DNA from: a virus
Length of the DNA: 41,560 bases
Direction: 5' to 3' (one strand)
Virus record (IMG/VR): IMGVR_UViG_3300025151_000093
Span: 1 to 41,560 of that record
The notes below the pieces were generated by a model that was not told the DNA's origin, did not search any database, and saw only the letters and a list, made by a program, of their open reading frames with translations. The position numbers and the translations under genes were made by a program. The first letter of the stretch is position 1. Each line of letters starts with the position of its first letter. Shown in pieces: positions 8,978 through 14,658 of the stretch.

Positions 8978-9732
8978 TATGCATCCTGTTTCCTTTCTAT
9001 CTTAAGTTGGCGAGATTCTTCGGTCTCTATTTCGTCTAAAATCTTTTTAGTTACGTCAATCTGGACTGTATCCGTTACTTGATTCTTATTTGGCAACATA
9101 TCCATAATTCTTATATACTGCTCTGCACCACGAAGCATATTACTAGGGTCTCCGTTCTGTTTAGCTAATTCTATAGCCTCTGAGATGATATCAAGGACAT
9201 CTCCCTGATTCATATCTCTATCATCTAGATAATTTTGTATTTTTTTATCAACCATTCTCTTAATAGTCTCCGTTTTAAATAATCTCTTTGCTGTAAGCTC
9301 AGGTTTAGCCTGGTCTTTTCTGTAAATCTCACCCAATTTGTACCAATCTATTTTTCCTGATGTCATCATCATCTGTACATAGGCACTAACAGCGTTTTTT
9401 GTACGTGTCTGGCGACTTTCTCTCTCTTCCCATGATAGAGTTCCACATTGACTATATTCGCCTGTATCTCGGTGATTTTCATAGGTAAGCTTTGCTCGGT
9501 CACTAATCCACATTCTGGCATAAGGCGTAACAATTTGCTCAGCGTCTTTATATTTGTTCCTTTGGATGCATTCTGATACGTATCCATCGTCAGAAATGCA
9601 TAATTCACCCTGTTTTGCATCTTTCCAGTAGGTGTATTCTAATTCTCGCTCTATCGCCTCGCTCTCAGTATGAATAAAGTAGGTAACATCATTCCAATTA
9701 TTGACCTTTAAGCGTCTAGTTATCAGGTCCAT
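8977..9732 (-). CDS. Terminase small subunit (putative)
   Basis: A 251-residue protein. The central part (about residues 125-175) reads like a helix-turn-helix region with 'KLGEIYRKDQAKPELTAKRLFKTETIKRMVDKKI'-type helices, described here by its ends only. The C-terminal part 'DIISEAIELAKQNGDPSNML' followed by 'EQYIRIMDMLP' is typical of small terminases that work with this kind of large subunit. The N-terminal third is less familiar. It is the first gene of the packaging set. No clear ribosome binding site precedes the ATG. Confidence 0.65.
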   Translation of the reverse strand: MDLITRRLKVNNWNDVTYFIHTESEAIERELEYTYWKDAKQGELCISDDGYVSECIQRNKYKDAEQIVTPYARMWISDRAKLTYENHRDTGEYSQCGTLSWEERESRQTRTKNAVSAYVQMMMTSGKIDWYKLGEIYRKDQAKPELTAKRLFKTETIKRMVDKKIQNYLDDRDMNQGDVLDIISEAIELAKQNGDPSNMLRGAEQYIRIMDMLPNKNQVTDTVQIDVTKKILDEIETEESRQLKIERKQDA

Positions 9733-9778
9733 AGCTTAAATGTTACTTTATGGGACATTAACTTCCCATTTTTCCATT

Positions 9779-9862
9779 ATGTATACATGACTGTATGTAT
9801 ACATTACTGTAGTGTATAAATATATACAGTAGTGTTAATACTGTATTGTATACATTACTGTA
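9779..9862. repeat. Iteron-like repeats in the divergent control region
   Basis: Three copies of GTATACAT(T/G)ACTGTA lie at 9781-9795, 9797-9811 and 9848-9862. The last two are identical over 16 bases (TGTATACATTACTGTA). Degenerate copies and a partial inverted copy (TATACAGTAGTG) lie between them. The core GTATAC is itself palindromic. The cluster is extremely AT-rich and sits just upstream of the packaging genes. It could be an operator for a dimeric regulator, or an origin-type iteron set. No regulator gene is identified beside it. Confidence 0.7.
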
Positions 9863-9899
9863 AAAAAACAACCAAAAGGCATTAGTACGCAAGTGTTTT

Positions 9900-10094
9900 T
9901 TAATCATATTTGCATTTTTCTCCAATTTCTTTAAGAATTCCTTTGTCAAATGATTTCAAAAGCTGAATTCTGTCCTCGATTTCAACTTCTGCCTCCATAA
10001 TTGCAAAACCTTTAAGAAGTTCTTCAAATTCGTCAGATGTCATCTTCACCAGCTCAAATTCATTAGTTTTTTTGTTCCATCGTTCAAATTTCAT
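9900..10094 (-). CDS. Small hypothetical protein, acidic/helical
   Basis: A 64-residue protein (MKFERWNKKTNEFELVKMTS at its start), acidic and helical with many Glu/Lys. I chose the ATG at 10094. One 15 bases upstream would add MYYCH. It is the first leftward gene after the control region, with a 167-base gap holding the iterons before the small terminase. No family is recognised. The small size and position next to iterons make a regulatory protein conceivable, but no DNA-binding motif is evident. Confidence 0.5.
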   Translation of the reverse strand: MKFERWNKKTNEFELVKMTSDEFEELLKGFAIMEAEVEIEDRIQLLKSFDKGILKEIGEKCKYD

Positions 10095-10114
10095 ATGGCA
10101 ATAATACATTTCCA

Positions 10115-10290
10115 GATGGGGGAGCCCTCAAGTCAATTTTCAAAACTGGTTTTAGAATGGGAGTGGGAGATATATGGTAAACCCACCTCCCCACGTAATG
10201 TTGTCTAGGGGGGGACTTCAGGTTGAAACTTTTCGTTTCAACAGACTGTAGCCTCCCCAGCTCAGCCAACATTAGTGGCTCCCTTGCCAT
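10115..10290 (+). promoter_or_regulatory. Hairpin-rich leader of the rightward early operon
   Basis: This stretch is more G/C-rich than its surroundings and has no convincing gene. It contains a perfect 8-bp hairpin GTTGAAAC-TTTTC-GTTTCAAC (10222-10242). A 9-bp stem with one bulge pairs GGGAGTGGG (10159-10167) with CCCACCTCCC (10182-10191). A long-range GGGAGCC/GGCTCCC pair (10120-10126 with 10277-10283) could close the whole structure. A structured 5' leader, operator site or separate RNA are all possible. I could not identify a consensus promoter with confidence. Confidence 0.5.
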
Positions 10291-10324
10291 AGGTGGACAT
10301 AATAAATAATAAAGGAGAATAATT

Positions 10325-10648
10325 ATGGACATTAGAATTAGTGGTAAGGGTCGTAATGGTATTGAGGTACAGAATCAGAATACAAAGGGAGATATTATTC
10401 CTCTTTCTGATTATAGCTCGGATGAATTAGAGGCCATGATTGATAGCTCTACTCACGTGACTATTTATCTTAAGGATGATACTCGTGTAGATGATGCTAA
10501 GGGCATATTGACTGAATTCTTTAGCCATTACAAAGGCAGAATGGAGTCTTTTGCTACGGAGTATGGTTGGTATGTAGGTCAGAGTTTGGTTGCTCCAAAG
10601 GATGATTCGACTGCCTTTGATAAGCTCCGTCAATCCAAGGCTGTTTAG
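10325..10648 (+). CDS. Hypothetical early protein
   Basis: A 107-residue protein, first gene of the rightward operon, with a strong AAAGGAG site before the ATG. Predicted make-up: two short strands (MDIRISGKGRNGIEVQ), a 'SDYSSDELEAMIDSSTHVTIYL' helix-strand unit, then a helical second half. No cysteine or nuclease motif is present. The immediate-early position is where phages often place host-takeover or anti-defence proteins, but nothing in the sequence proves that here. Confidence 0.7.
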   Translation: MDIRISGKGRNGIEVQNQNTKGDIIPLSDYSSDELEAMIDSSTHVTIYLKDDTRVDDAKGILTEFFSHYKGRMESFATEYGWYVGQSLVAPKDDSTAFDKLRQSKAV

Positions 10649-10658
10649 TCTGTTTAAT

Positions 10659-10708
10659 AATGCTTGTGTGTCCTACATAAGCATTTAATCCTTGCACTAA
10701 AAAAGTGC
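10659..10708 (+). other. Two hairpins between early genes
   Basis: AATGCTT (10659-10665) pairs with AAGCATT (10679-10685). GCACT (10694-10698) pairs with AGTGC (10704-10708) around a five-A loop. They fill the gap between the first two early genes. No U-run follows the second hairpin, so a simple terminator is not obvious. RNA processing or a small structured RNA is possible. Confidence 0.45.
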
Positions 10709-10736
10709 CGAACATTAAATAAGAAGGGAGTCAATC

Positions 10737-10874
10737 ATGAGATTGCAAGCTGTAACTGAGAGGTATTGGATATTTGAAAACTTCTTTGGTGGATTTGTTG
10801 AAGTTAAACGTTCTAAGCATCCTGAGCTTTTTCAAGCTAAGATAGAGGCTAGACGTATTACCACAGGTGGATAA
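10737..10874 (+). CDS. Small hypothetical early protein (45 aa)
   Basis: The reading frame gives MRLQAVTERYWIFENFFGGF and ends ARRITTGG. A good AAGGGAG site lies about seven bases upstream of the ATG. The protein is basic with several aromatic residues. It is too short for domain assignment and I do not recognise it. It directly precedes the long RNA-like region. Confidence 0.6.
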   Translation: MRLQAVTERYWIFENFFGGFVEVKRSKHPELFQAKIEARRITTGG

Positions 10875-10965
10875 GTTCTTTGGGTTTTTAGAGAACGTTT
10901 TACTTGCTGGTGTTTGCCTTTATGGGCTTTATATTGTGGTACGATTGTATATGATGATGATATGA
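10867..10965 (+). CDS. Possible 32-aa membrane peptide (GTG start)
   Basis: A GTG-started frame overlaps the end of the 45-residue gene. It encodes MDKFFGFLENVLLAGVCLYG followed by LYIVVRLYMMMI, a single clear hydrophobic segment. The overlap, charged start and hydrophobic core suggest a real mini-membrane protein, but the ribosome binding site is weak and nothing else supports it. Confidence 0.35.
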   Translation: MDKFFGFLENVLLAGVCLYGLYIVVRLYMMMI

Positions 10966-10973
10966 TTTATATC

Positions 10974-11053
10974 TTAAGGCCTGGCTAGTGATAGTGCGTT
11001 GCACTTGTTTAAATATGGAGAGAGAGACCATAGCTATCACAGCCTTGCCTTAA
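10974..11053 (+). ncRNA. Three-way-junction unit 1 of the RNA region
   Basis: Perfect stem TTAAGGC (10974-10980) with GCCTTAA (11047-11053). A 2x2 internal loop follows, then GGCT/AGCC, a bulged A, and GTGATAG (10988-10994) with CTATCAC (11034-11040). Inside are a TGC-GTT-GCA-type hairpin (10994-11004) and TATGG (11014-11018) with CCATA (11028-11032) around a purine loop AGAGAGAGA. Eighteen closing base pairs with only small interruptions are very unlikely by chance. Confidence 0.65.
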
Positions 11054-11071
11054 AAACGTTTGTTACTAACC

Positions 11072-11200
11072 TTTACCCTGTCTATAGACTGATAAGTATT
11101 ATTTCACAAGAACTCCTTGTTAAGATATGTGGTATGTCATATGTAAGAATATAATACTTGTCTGGCTTCTATACTGTCTTGATGTCAGACGCAGGGTAAA
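11072..11200 (+). ncRNA. Multibranched RNA unit 2 (family A, copy 1)
   Basis: Closing stem TTTACCCTG (11072-11080) with CAGGGTAAA (11192-11200), nine perfect pairs. A second nine-pair stem AAGTATTAT (11094-11102) with ATAATACTT (11151-11159) encloses two hairpins: ACAAG-AACTC-CTTGT (11106-11120) and ATATG...CATAT (11125-11142). A third hairpin, GTCTG (11160-11164) with CAGAC (11186-11190), abuts the 3' closing strand. The same plan recurs at 12672-12807. Confidence 0.65.
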
Positions 11201-11409
11201 TATTTGTATACAAGTGCTGTGAATTAGACAATATGGTTCGCTACCTAATGAAACGTGGATATTATAAGTGATAAACTTCATTGTCACCACGAACATGGCA
11301 CATAAAAGATTTATCATAAGAGATTTAAAAGGGAGAGTAAATGATTTACGAGTATTAAGAGGGATTACGCACGCTGGCCCCTATAGAGCCAATATGTAAT
11401 AATGTCTAA

Positions 11410-11497
11410 CAGTATTTATAACTTTTTCCAGATAGGAGTATCTGTAATAGTTATTTGCAGATGGTCGATTTGTAGATAGCGTAAAGTTATAGTATTG
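11410..11497 (+). ncRNA. Long stem unit 4 of the RNA region
   Basis: CAGTAT plus TATAACTTT (11410-11425, one bulged T) pairs with AAAGTTATA plus GTATTG (11483-11497). That is 15 pairs including two wobbles. It encloses the hairpin CAGATA-GGAG-TATCTG (11429-11444) and a second, weaker one, CAGAT-GGTCG-ATTTG (11458-11472). An alternative outer pairing TTACGC (11365-11370) with GCGTAA (11479-11484) competes with it. Confidence 0.55.
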
Positions 11498-11684
11498 CAA
11501 CCAAAAGACTCACATCAAGGGTATGATTGATGTTTTGGGTTATTATATAGCGTGTCGAAATAATTTGTAAGAAAATGATAATTAGCGAGTAAATAAAGAA
11601 TTGAACAACTTAAGAAGCCAGACTAGGTCGTAGATAATAGAACAATTATCGAAAGCTGGGGTTGAAGGCTATGTACACACAAGT

Positions 11685-11754
11685 CCTATGTTATGTTAGC
11701 AACATACACAATTGTCTTCGCTAAACAGTTGTGGGAGAGAATTCTCAACATAGG
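11685..11754 (+). ncRNA. Cloverleaf-like four-way-junction RNA unit
   Basis: P1 is CCTATGTT (11685-11692) with AACATAGG (11747-11754). P2 is ATGTT-AGC-AACAT (11693-11705). P3 is CACAATTGT (11707-11715) with ACAGTTGTG (11725-11733) around a nine-base loop. P4 is GAGA-GAAT-TCTC (11735-11746). Linkers are zero or one base, giving a compact four-way junction. It is not a tRNA: there is no TTC-type T-loop, no D-loop GG and no seven-base anticodon loop. Confidence 0.6.
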
Positions 11755-11802
11755 CAATAACTTAAAACCTGTTAATAATTATATAATAAAAAGGAAAATT
11801 AA

Positions 11803-12204
11803 ATGAGTAAATATGTTTGGTATGAACATATAGTATGTATGGATGGCTATACTTTATCTGTACAAGCTGGTGAAGGATTTTATTGTGAACCTAAAGAAAG
11901 CCCTTACGATGAAAAAGGAAGATGGAGAAAAGATTTTGGTTATAAATCTGTTGAAATAATGATTAAAAGCAAGTATTGGGATGAGCCTTTATTTGATAAA
12001 TATACTAGTAAAGGTTGTCATAACTGCGGTAGTGATAGACAAGGATATGCTGAATTGAATGACCCATTAGAATACGTTCCTGTTGAGGTACTTGCAAGAG
12101 TAATTAAAAAACACGGAGGTGTCATACAAGGTGCGATACCTCCATTTCATAAAGAATGGAAAAAAAAATTCTATCAAAACTTAAAAAAGGAAGACAATGA
12201 TTAA
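11803..12204 (+). CDS. Hypothetical protein with one CxxC pair
   Basis: A 133-residue protein with an AAAAGGAAAA site upstream, first coding gene after the RNA region. It contains one 'GCHNCGSDRQGY' cysteine pair (about residues 67-75) and a basic C-terminal tail (HKEWKKKFYQNLKKED). The N-terminal half is rich in aromatic residues and could be a small beta fold. The single CxxC might bind zinc with His or Cys from elsewhere in the chain. I do not recognise the family. Confidence 0.7.
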   Translation: MSKYVWYEHIVCMDGYTLSVQAGEGFYCEPKESPYDEKGRWRKDFGYKSVEIMIKSKYWDEPLFDKYTSKGCHNCGSDRQGYAELNDPLEYVPVEVLARVIKKHGGVIQGAIPPFHKEWKKKFYQNLKKEDND

Positions 12205-12424
12205 ATACCATATGATAAAATTAAGTGACCTTATCAACGCTTGCGATGATATTAAAAATGATATAGGTGTAGATAAAAACGATAAACCTATTGTGGGTAA
12301 AGGCTTTAACTATGGTGTCATTGACACTTGTAACAGAATAGTTAAACATTTTAATGAATTAAAAACTGACATAGATGATTTGCCTTTCAAACCTCATCCA
12401 GTTCCTAACACAGAGGGTAAATAA
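12197..12424 (+). CDS. Small hypothetical protein
   Basis: A 75-residue protein overlapping the preceding gene by eight bases and the next by one (TAATG-type), hence part of a coupled trio. It is mostly helical (KLSDLINACDDIKNDIGV; DTCNRIVKHFNELKTDIDD), mildly acidic, and has a proline-rich end. I do not recognise it. Confidence 0.6.
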   Translation: MIKYHMIKLSDLINACDDIKNDIGVDKNDKPIVGKGFNYGVIDTCNRIVKHFNELKTDIDDLPFKPHPVPNTEGK

Positions 12425-12657
12425 TGAATAATAATTACACTAATACATTTACTGTAGATACGAGAAAAGCAGGATGTGAAATTTTTGTATCAAATGGAAA
12501 TAGAAGTTACTTCATAGGAGAATGCTATCCAGATACACCAGAAAAGTCTGTAGCTCTAACTATGAAACACGCTAATACTATATGCAATGCTTTAAATATT
12601 CAACAGATACAGACAGAAGAAGATTGGCTTGTTAGTAAAGCCACAACGGAATGGTAA
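12424..12657 (+). CDS. Small hypothetical protein
   Basis: A 77-residue protein whose ATG overlaps the upstream stop. It has an alternating-strand N-terminal half (FTVDTRKAGCEIFVSNGNRS) and a helix with 'ALTMKHANTICNALNIQQIQ'. It is the third member of the coupled trio. No known motif is visible. The gene is followed by an RNA-like region rather than by another gene. Confidence 0.6.
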   Translation: MNNNYTNTFTVDTRKAGCEIFVSNGNRSYFIGECYPDTPEKSVALTMKHANTICNALNIQQIQTEEDWLVSKATTEW

Positions 12658-12671
12658 TAAAAATATAATTA

Positions 12672-12807
12672 TTTCCCCTCCTACCATATATCCCTGTAAA
12701 ACTAAAACTAGACTTCAGGTTATACTTAGTAATCTATGTATTCCAAGAGTTTATAATGGATTAGTATGGGACGTTGGTACAGTCTGTGACAGTCAGACGA
12801 GGGGAAA
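12672..12807 (+). ncRNA. Multibranched RNA, family A copy 2
   Basis: Closing stem TTTCCCCTC (12672-12680) with GAGGGGAAA (12799-12807), nine perfect pairs. Inside are CCATA (12684-12688) with TATGG (12765-12769), sub-hairpins CCTG/CAGG (12693-12719) and TAATC/GATTA (12730-12763), and a final GTCTG-TGACAGT-CAGAC hairpin (12782-12798) abutting the 3' strand. Relative to 11072-11200, the closing stem differs at two pairs, both compensatory (A-T to C-G, G-C to C-G), and the 3' hairpin is the same. The region is followed by TTTAAATAAAAT. Confidence 0.65.
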
Positions 12808-12915
12808 ATTTTTAAATAAAATGAGAAAGTCAAGTCAGTCTAATATCTCCTGCGACTAATACACCTTATGGTATAACCAATCGGTCACTATTAGCGTATA
12901 CAGTTAAGATATAAA
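12808..12915. other. Gap with weak structure between RNA and gene
   Basis: No convincing gene. It holds an AT-rich TTTAAATAAAAT (12811-12822). A possible small stem pairs CTAATA (12840-12845) with TATTAG (12889-12894) around an ACC-TTAT-GGT hairpin. It may carry a promoter or a small RNA, or may simply be leader for the following gene. Confidence 0.35.
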
Positions 12916-13161
12916 ATGACTGGCTTGGCAATATTTATGAGTATAATAACAGAAAACGATATAATAGTAGATGGTATGGCTGAAAATGCTTTCCCATTTC
13001 TAGATTGTATTTTTGAGGATATTGGTTGGTCTTTACAAGTAGTTGGTGTTCGGCTATTAATGGAAGAACTTAATTGTCCTCGTAACATAGCTAAGCGTTT
13101 ATTAGACGCTTGGTGTATTAAAAAGGATATTGAATGGCGGAAACAGGACTTATTCTGCTAA
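12916..13161 (+). CDS. Small hypothetical protein
   Basis: An 81-residue protein, or 74 residues if the second ATG at 12937 is used. Neither start has a strong ribosome binding site. It is rich in Ile, Asp and Glu with a central 'IFEDIGWSLQVVGVRLLMEEL' helix-like stretch and 'CPRNIAKRLLDAW', which could be a short helix-turn-helix-like unit. Family unknown. It overlaps the following mini-gene. Confidence 0.5.
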   Translation: MTGLAIFMSIITENDIIVDGMAENAFPFLDCIFEDIGWSLQVVGVRLLMEELNCPRNIAKRLLDAWCIKKDIEWRKQDLFC

Positions 13162-13208
13162 TAATTTGCATAGGTTTGTTTTATTTAATAGTAATTAAGG
13201 AGGTATAA
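13134..13208 (+). CDS. Possible 24-aa membrane peptide
   Basis: The frame encodes MAETGLILLIICIGLFYLIV plus IKEV, a single transmembrane segment. An AAGG site lies seven bases before the ATG. The end of the gene overlaps the AAGGAGG site of the next gene, so translation could be coupled. It overlaps the upstream gene in another frame. Very short, but the combination of site and hydrophobic core is persuasive. Confidence 0.45.
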   Translation: MAETGLILLIICIGLFYLIVIKEV

Positions 13209-13694
13209 ATGGGTTTAGATATGTATTTAGACAGTCATCATTATTATGGTGGTAAGTATAAAACTCACAACAATAAAGATGAATATTTTAGACATTCTTT
13301 AGAAGTTAAGGGAAAGTTTGCAGAAGAAAATGGTCTTAGTGAAAATAATATTAGTGAGATTGTTCGTAATGTTGCTTACTGGCGTAAAGCAAACGCTATT
13401 CATGGCTGGTTTGTGCAGAATGTACAAGATGGTGTGGATAATTGTCAGAGACACTACGTGACTGTTGAGCAATTAACTTCTTTGGTGAATCTTTGTAAAG
13501 AATCCTTAGAATGCCTTAAAAATAAGGACTTCGATGGTGTCTATACATTATTGCCACCTACTGAAGGTTTCTTCTTTGGCGAATACAACGTGGAAAGCGA
13601 ATGGTATCGTCAAGAATTGGAAGAAACTATTTCTCAATTAGAAAAAGCTTTAAAGGTGCCTGGAGACTCGTACTACTATACATCAAGTTGGTAG
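13209..13694 (+). CDS. Conserved phage protein of unknown function
   Basis: A 161-residue protein with an AAGGAGG site. It starts MGLDMYLDSHH and contains 'VAYWRKANAIHGWFVQNVQDG', 'YVTVEQLTSLVNLCKESL', 'LLPPTEGFFFG' and ends 'YYYTSSW'. I recognise this set of motifs from a family common in phages and some bacteria, always of unknown function. It is mostly helical with a conserved aromatic core. The conserved W, H, D and N residues could form a ligand site, but no reaction is known to me. Confidence 0.8.
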   Translation: MGLDMYLDSHHYYGGKYKTHNNKDEYFRHSLEVKGKFAEENGLSENNISEIVRNVAYWRKANAIHGWFVQNVQDGVDNCQRHYVTVEQLTSLVNLCKESLECLKNKDFDGVYTLLPPTEGFFFGEYNVESEWYRQELEETISQLEKALKVPGDSYYYTSSW

Positions 13695-13710
13695 AGCTAG
13701 TAGGTAAATT

Positions 13711-13776
13711 AAAACAGGGAACAGTAGAGTGTAGAGGGCTAGTGCACAAGCATACCACCTCGACCTTCCCTGTTTT
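13711..13776 (+). ncRNA. Structured RNA or large hairpin upstream of the HNH gene
   Basis: A perfect 11-bp inverted repeat, AAAACAGGGAA (13711-13721) with TTCCCTGTTTT (13766-13776), encloses an inner stem GAGG/CCTC and a GTGC-ACAA-GCAT hairpin. It is followed by the perfect palindrome TTTTTAATATTAAAAA (13773-13788). It ends 25 bases before the HNH gene. It could be a terminator for the upstream gene, or a distinct small RNA tied to the HNH gene. Confidence 0.55.
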
Positions 13777-13801
13777 TAATATTAAAAACTTAGGAGAAAA
13801 T

Positions 13802-14221
13802 ATGGTTTGTAAAAATTGCCATAAATCAAAAGCTTTGCAAGAGTTTCCAAGGCACAAGAAAAAAAAAGATGGTACTTGGTACAGAAGGAAGATGTGCAAC
13901 CCTTGTTATAGTTTAACCAAAACGCTATATCGAAAGAAAAAAAGAAATTGGTTTATAAAATTTAAAGAATCTTTATCTTGTGCTTGTTGTGGTTACTCAA
14001 AAAAGACTCATAAGGCATTCTCAACTTGGGCATTAGAGTTTCATCATAAAGATGAAAATAAATCTAATAATGTAGGGAATATGGTTGGTAGAGGAGGCTT
14101 TTCAATTGATAAAATTAAAAAAGAAATTGATAAATGTGTTATTCTTTGTTGCAGATGCCATAGAGAAGAACACGGAATAAGCAATACGATTCAATATATA
14201 GAGCAAAATATAGCTTGTTAA
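13802..14221 (+). CDS. HNH endonuclease (free-standing)
   Basis: A 139-residue protein from the ATG at 13802, with a TAGGAGA site. An N-terminal zinc ribbon (CKNCHKSK...CNPCY, about residues 3-38) and a 'CACCGYSK' pair precede the nuclease core. The core is 'LEFHHKDENKSNNVGNM', where HH supplies the first His and the metal/base role, and 'CVILCCRCHREEHG', the closing N/H part with its zinc Cys pair. Basic linkers favour DNA binding. Such genes often act as homing-type mobile nickases in phages. It lies alone between unrelated genes, which fits insertion. Confidence 0.87.
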   Translation: MVCKNCHKSKALQEFPRHKKKKDGTWYRRKMCNPCYSLTKTLYRKKKRNWFIKFKESLSCACCGYSKKTHKAFSTWALEFHHKDENKSNNVGNMVGRGGFSIDKIKKEIDKCVILCCRCHREEHGISNTIQYIEQNIAC

Positions 14222-14257
14222 ATATATAAGTAATAATTAACTTACAGGACAATTAAT

Positions 14258-14581
14258 ATGAGATTAGACACACTAATTACCACAGAAACAAAGAATAGCT
14301 TATTAGACTTTTCACTATCTCTTAAACGCAGTAATATAGACAGACAAAGAGCATTGGTTAAGGGAAAAGATTATGCTAATGAAATAATTAAAATACGTCA
14401 TCTGAGCAAAAAAGAACTTGTTAACTTTATTGAGCAGAAACGTAATAAACCAAGTGTTAAACTTGGTATTAAGATTGCCCACTCGAGCTCTACAAAAATG
14501 TATAGAATGTTAGATAGTAAAATACATCAAGATATTGAATTGATGAATTATGCTAGAAATCGTTTATATGCTACCGTTTGA
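14258..14581 (+). CDS. Hypothetical basic helical protein
   Basis: A 107-residue, Lys/Arg-rich and mainly helical protein. Segments 'KNSLLDFSLSLKRSNIDRQR' and 'LSKKELVNFIEQKRNK' are followed by 'IHQDIELMNYARNRLYA'. The positive charge suggests nucleic-acid contact, but I recognise no domain. It is followed by a compact hairpin. Confidence 0.6.
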   Translation: MRLDTLITTETKNSLLDFSLSLKRSNIDRQRALVKGKDYANEIIKIRHLSKKELVNFIEQKRNKPSVKLGIKIAHSSSTKMYRMLDSKIHQDIELMNYARNRLYATV

Positions 14582-14592
14582 AGAGCATCCCC

Positions 14593-14643
14593 TGGTACGC
14601 CTCCTTCTCCCTTTACCCTTACAGCTTTACAGGGGGCGTACCA
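14593..14643 (+). terminator. Hairpin with T-tract, terminator-like or small RNA
   Basis: TGGTACGCC (14593-14601) pairs perfectly with GGCGTACCA (14635-14643), followed by TTTT. The 33-base loop is pyrimidine-rich and can form minor inner pairs. The large loop is unusual for a simple terminator. The downstream TTTAAATAAAAT (14645-14656) is the same 12-mer that follows the RNA at 12672-12807. Confidence 0.55.
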
Positions 14644-14658
14644 TTTTAAATAAAATTT

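Larger units (their letters stand above)
10974..11754 (+). ncRNA. Large structured RNA region (ornate ncRNA or RNA cluster)
   Basis: About 780 bases lack a convincing gene but contain at least seven consecutive foldable units. Stems are built of perfect 6-9 bp inverted repeats that enclose smaller hairpins. The units are 10974-11053, 11072-11200, 11214-11301, 11410-11497, 11499-11541, 11633-11650 and 11685-11754. The strongest are annotated separately. The strand is taken from the flanking genes. Length, phage origin and ornate multi-junction make-up recall the GOLLD (about 800 nt) and ROOL RNA classes, though no tRNA genes accompany it. I cannot match a known consensus, so this may be one large RNA, several small ones, or a new class. 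Confidence 0.65.

Noticed and set aside
9758-9949. A 63-residue minus-strand open frame across the iterons
   Set aside because: It runs through the repeat cluster, overlaps the better small gene at 9900-10094, has no ribosome site and has a composition typical of random AT-rich DNA.
10084-10332. An 82-residue minus-strand open frame in the leader
   Set aside because: It overlaps the control hairpins and the start of the first early gene and has no plausible ribosome site.
11231-11245. GGTTCGCTACC looked like a tRNA T-arm
   Set aside because: The flanking five-base stem does not pair and no acceptor or anticodon arms can be placed around it.
11120-11317. A 65-residue minus-strand open frame in the RNA region
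   Set aside because: Opposite to its surroundings, no start site, and its codons cross the stems of two RNA units.
12629-12859. A 76-residue plus-strand open frame
   Set aside because: It coincides with the folded RNA unit 12672-12807, lacks a ribosome binding site and begins inside the previous gene.
13601-13801. An N-terminal extension of the HNH protein
   Set aside because: It would overlap the end of the conserved 161-residue gene and run through the 13711-13776 stem. The ATG at 13802 has a strong ribosome site and begins at the zinc ribbon.
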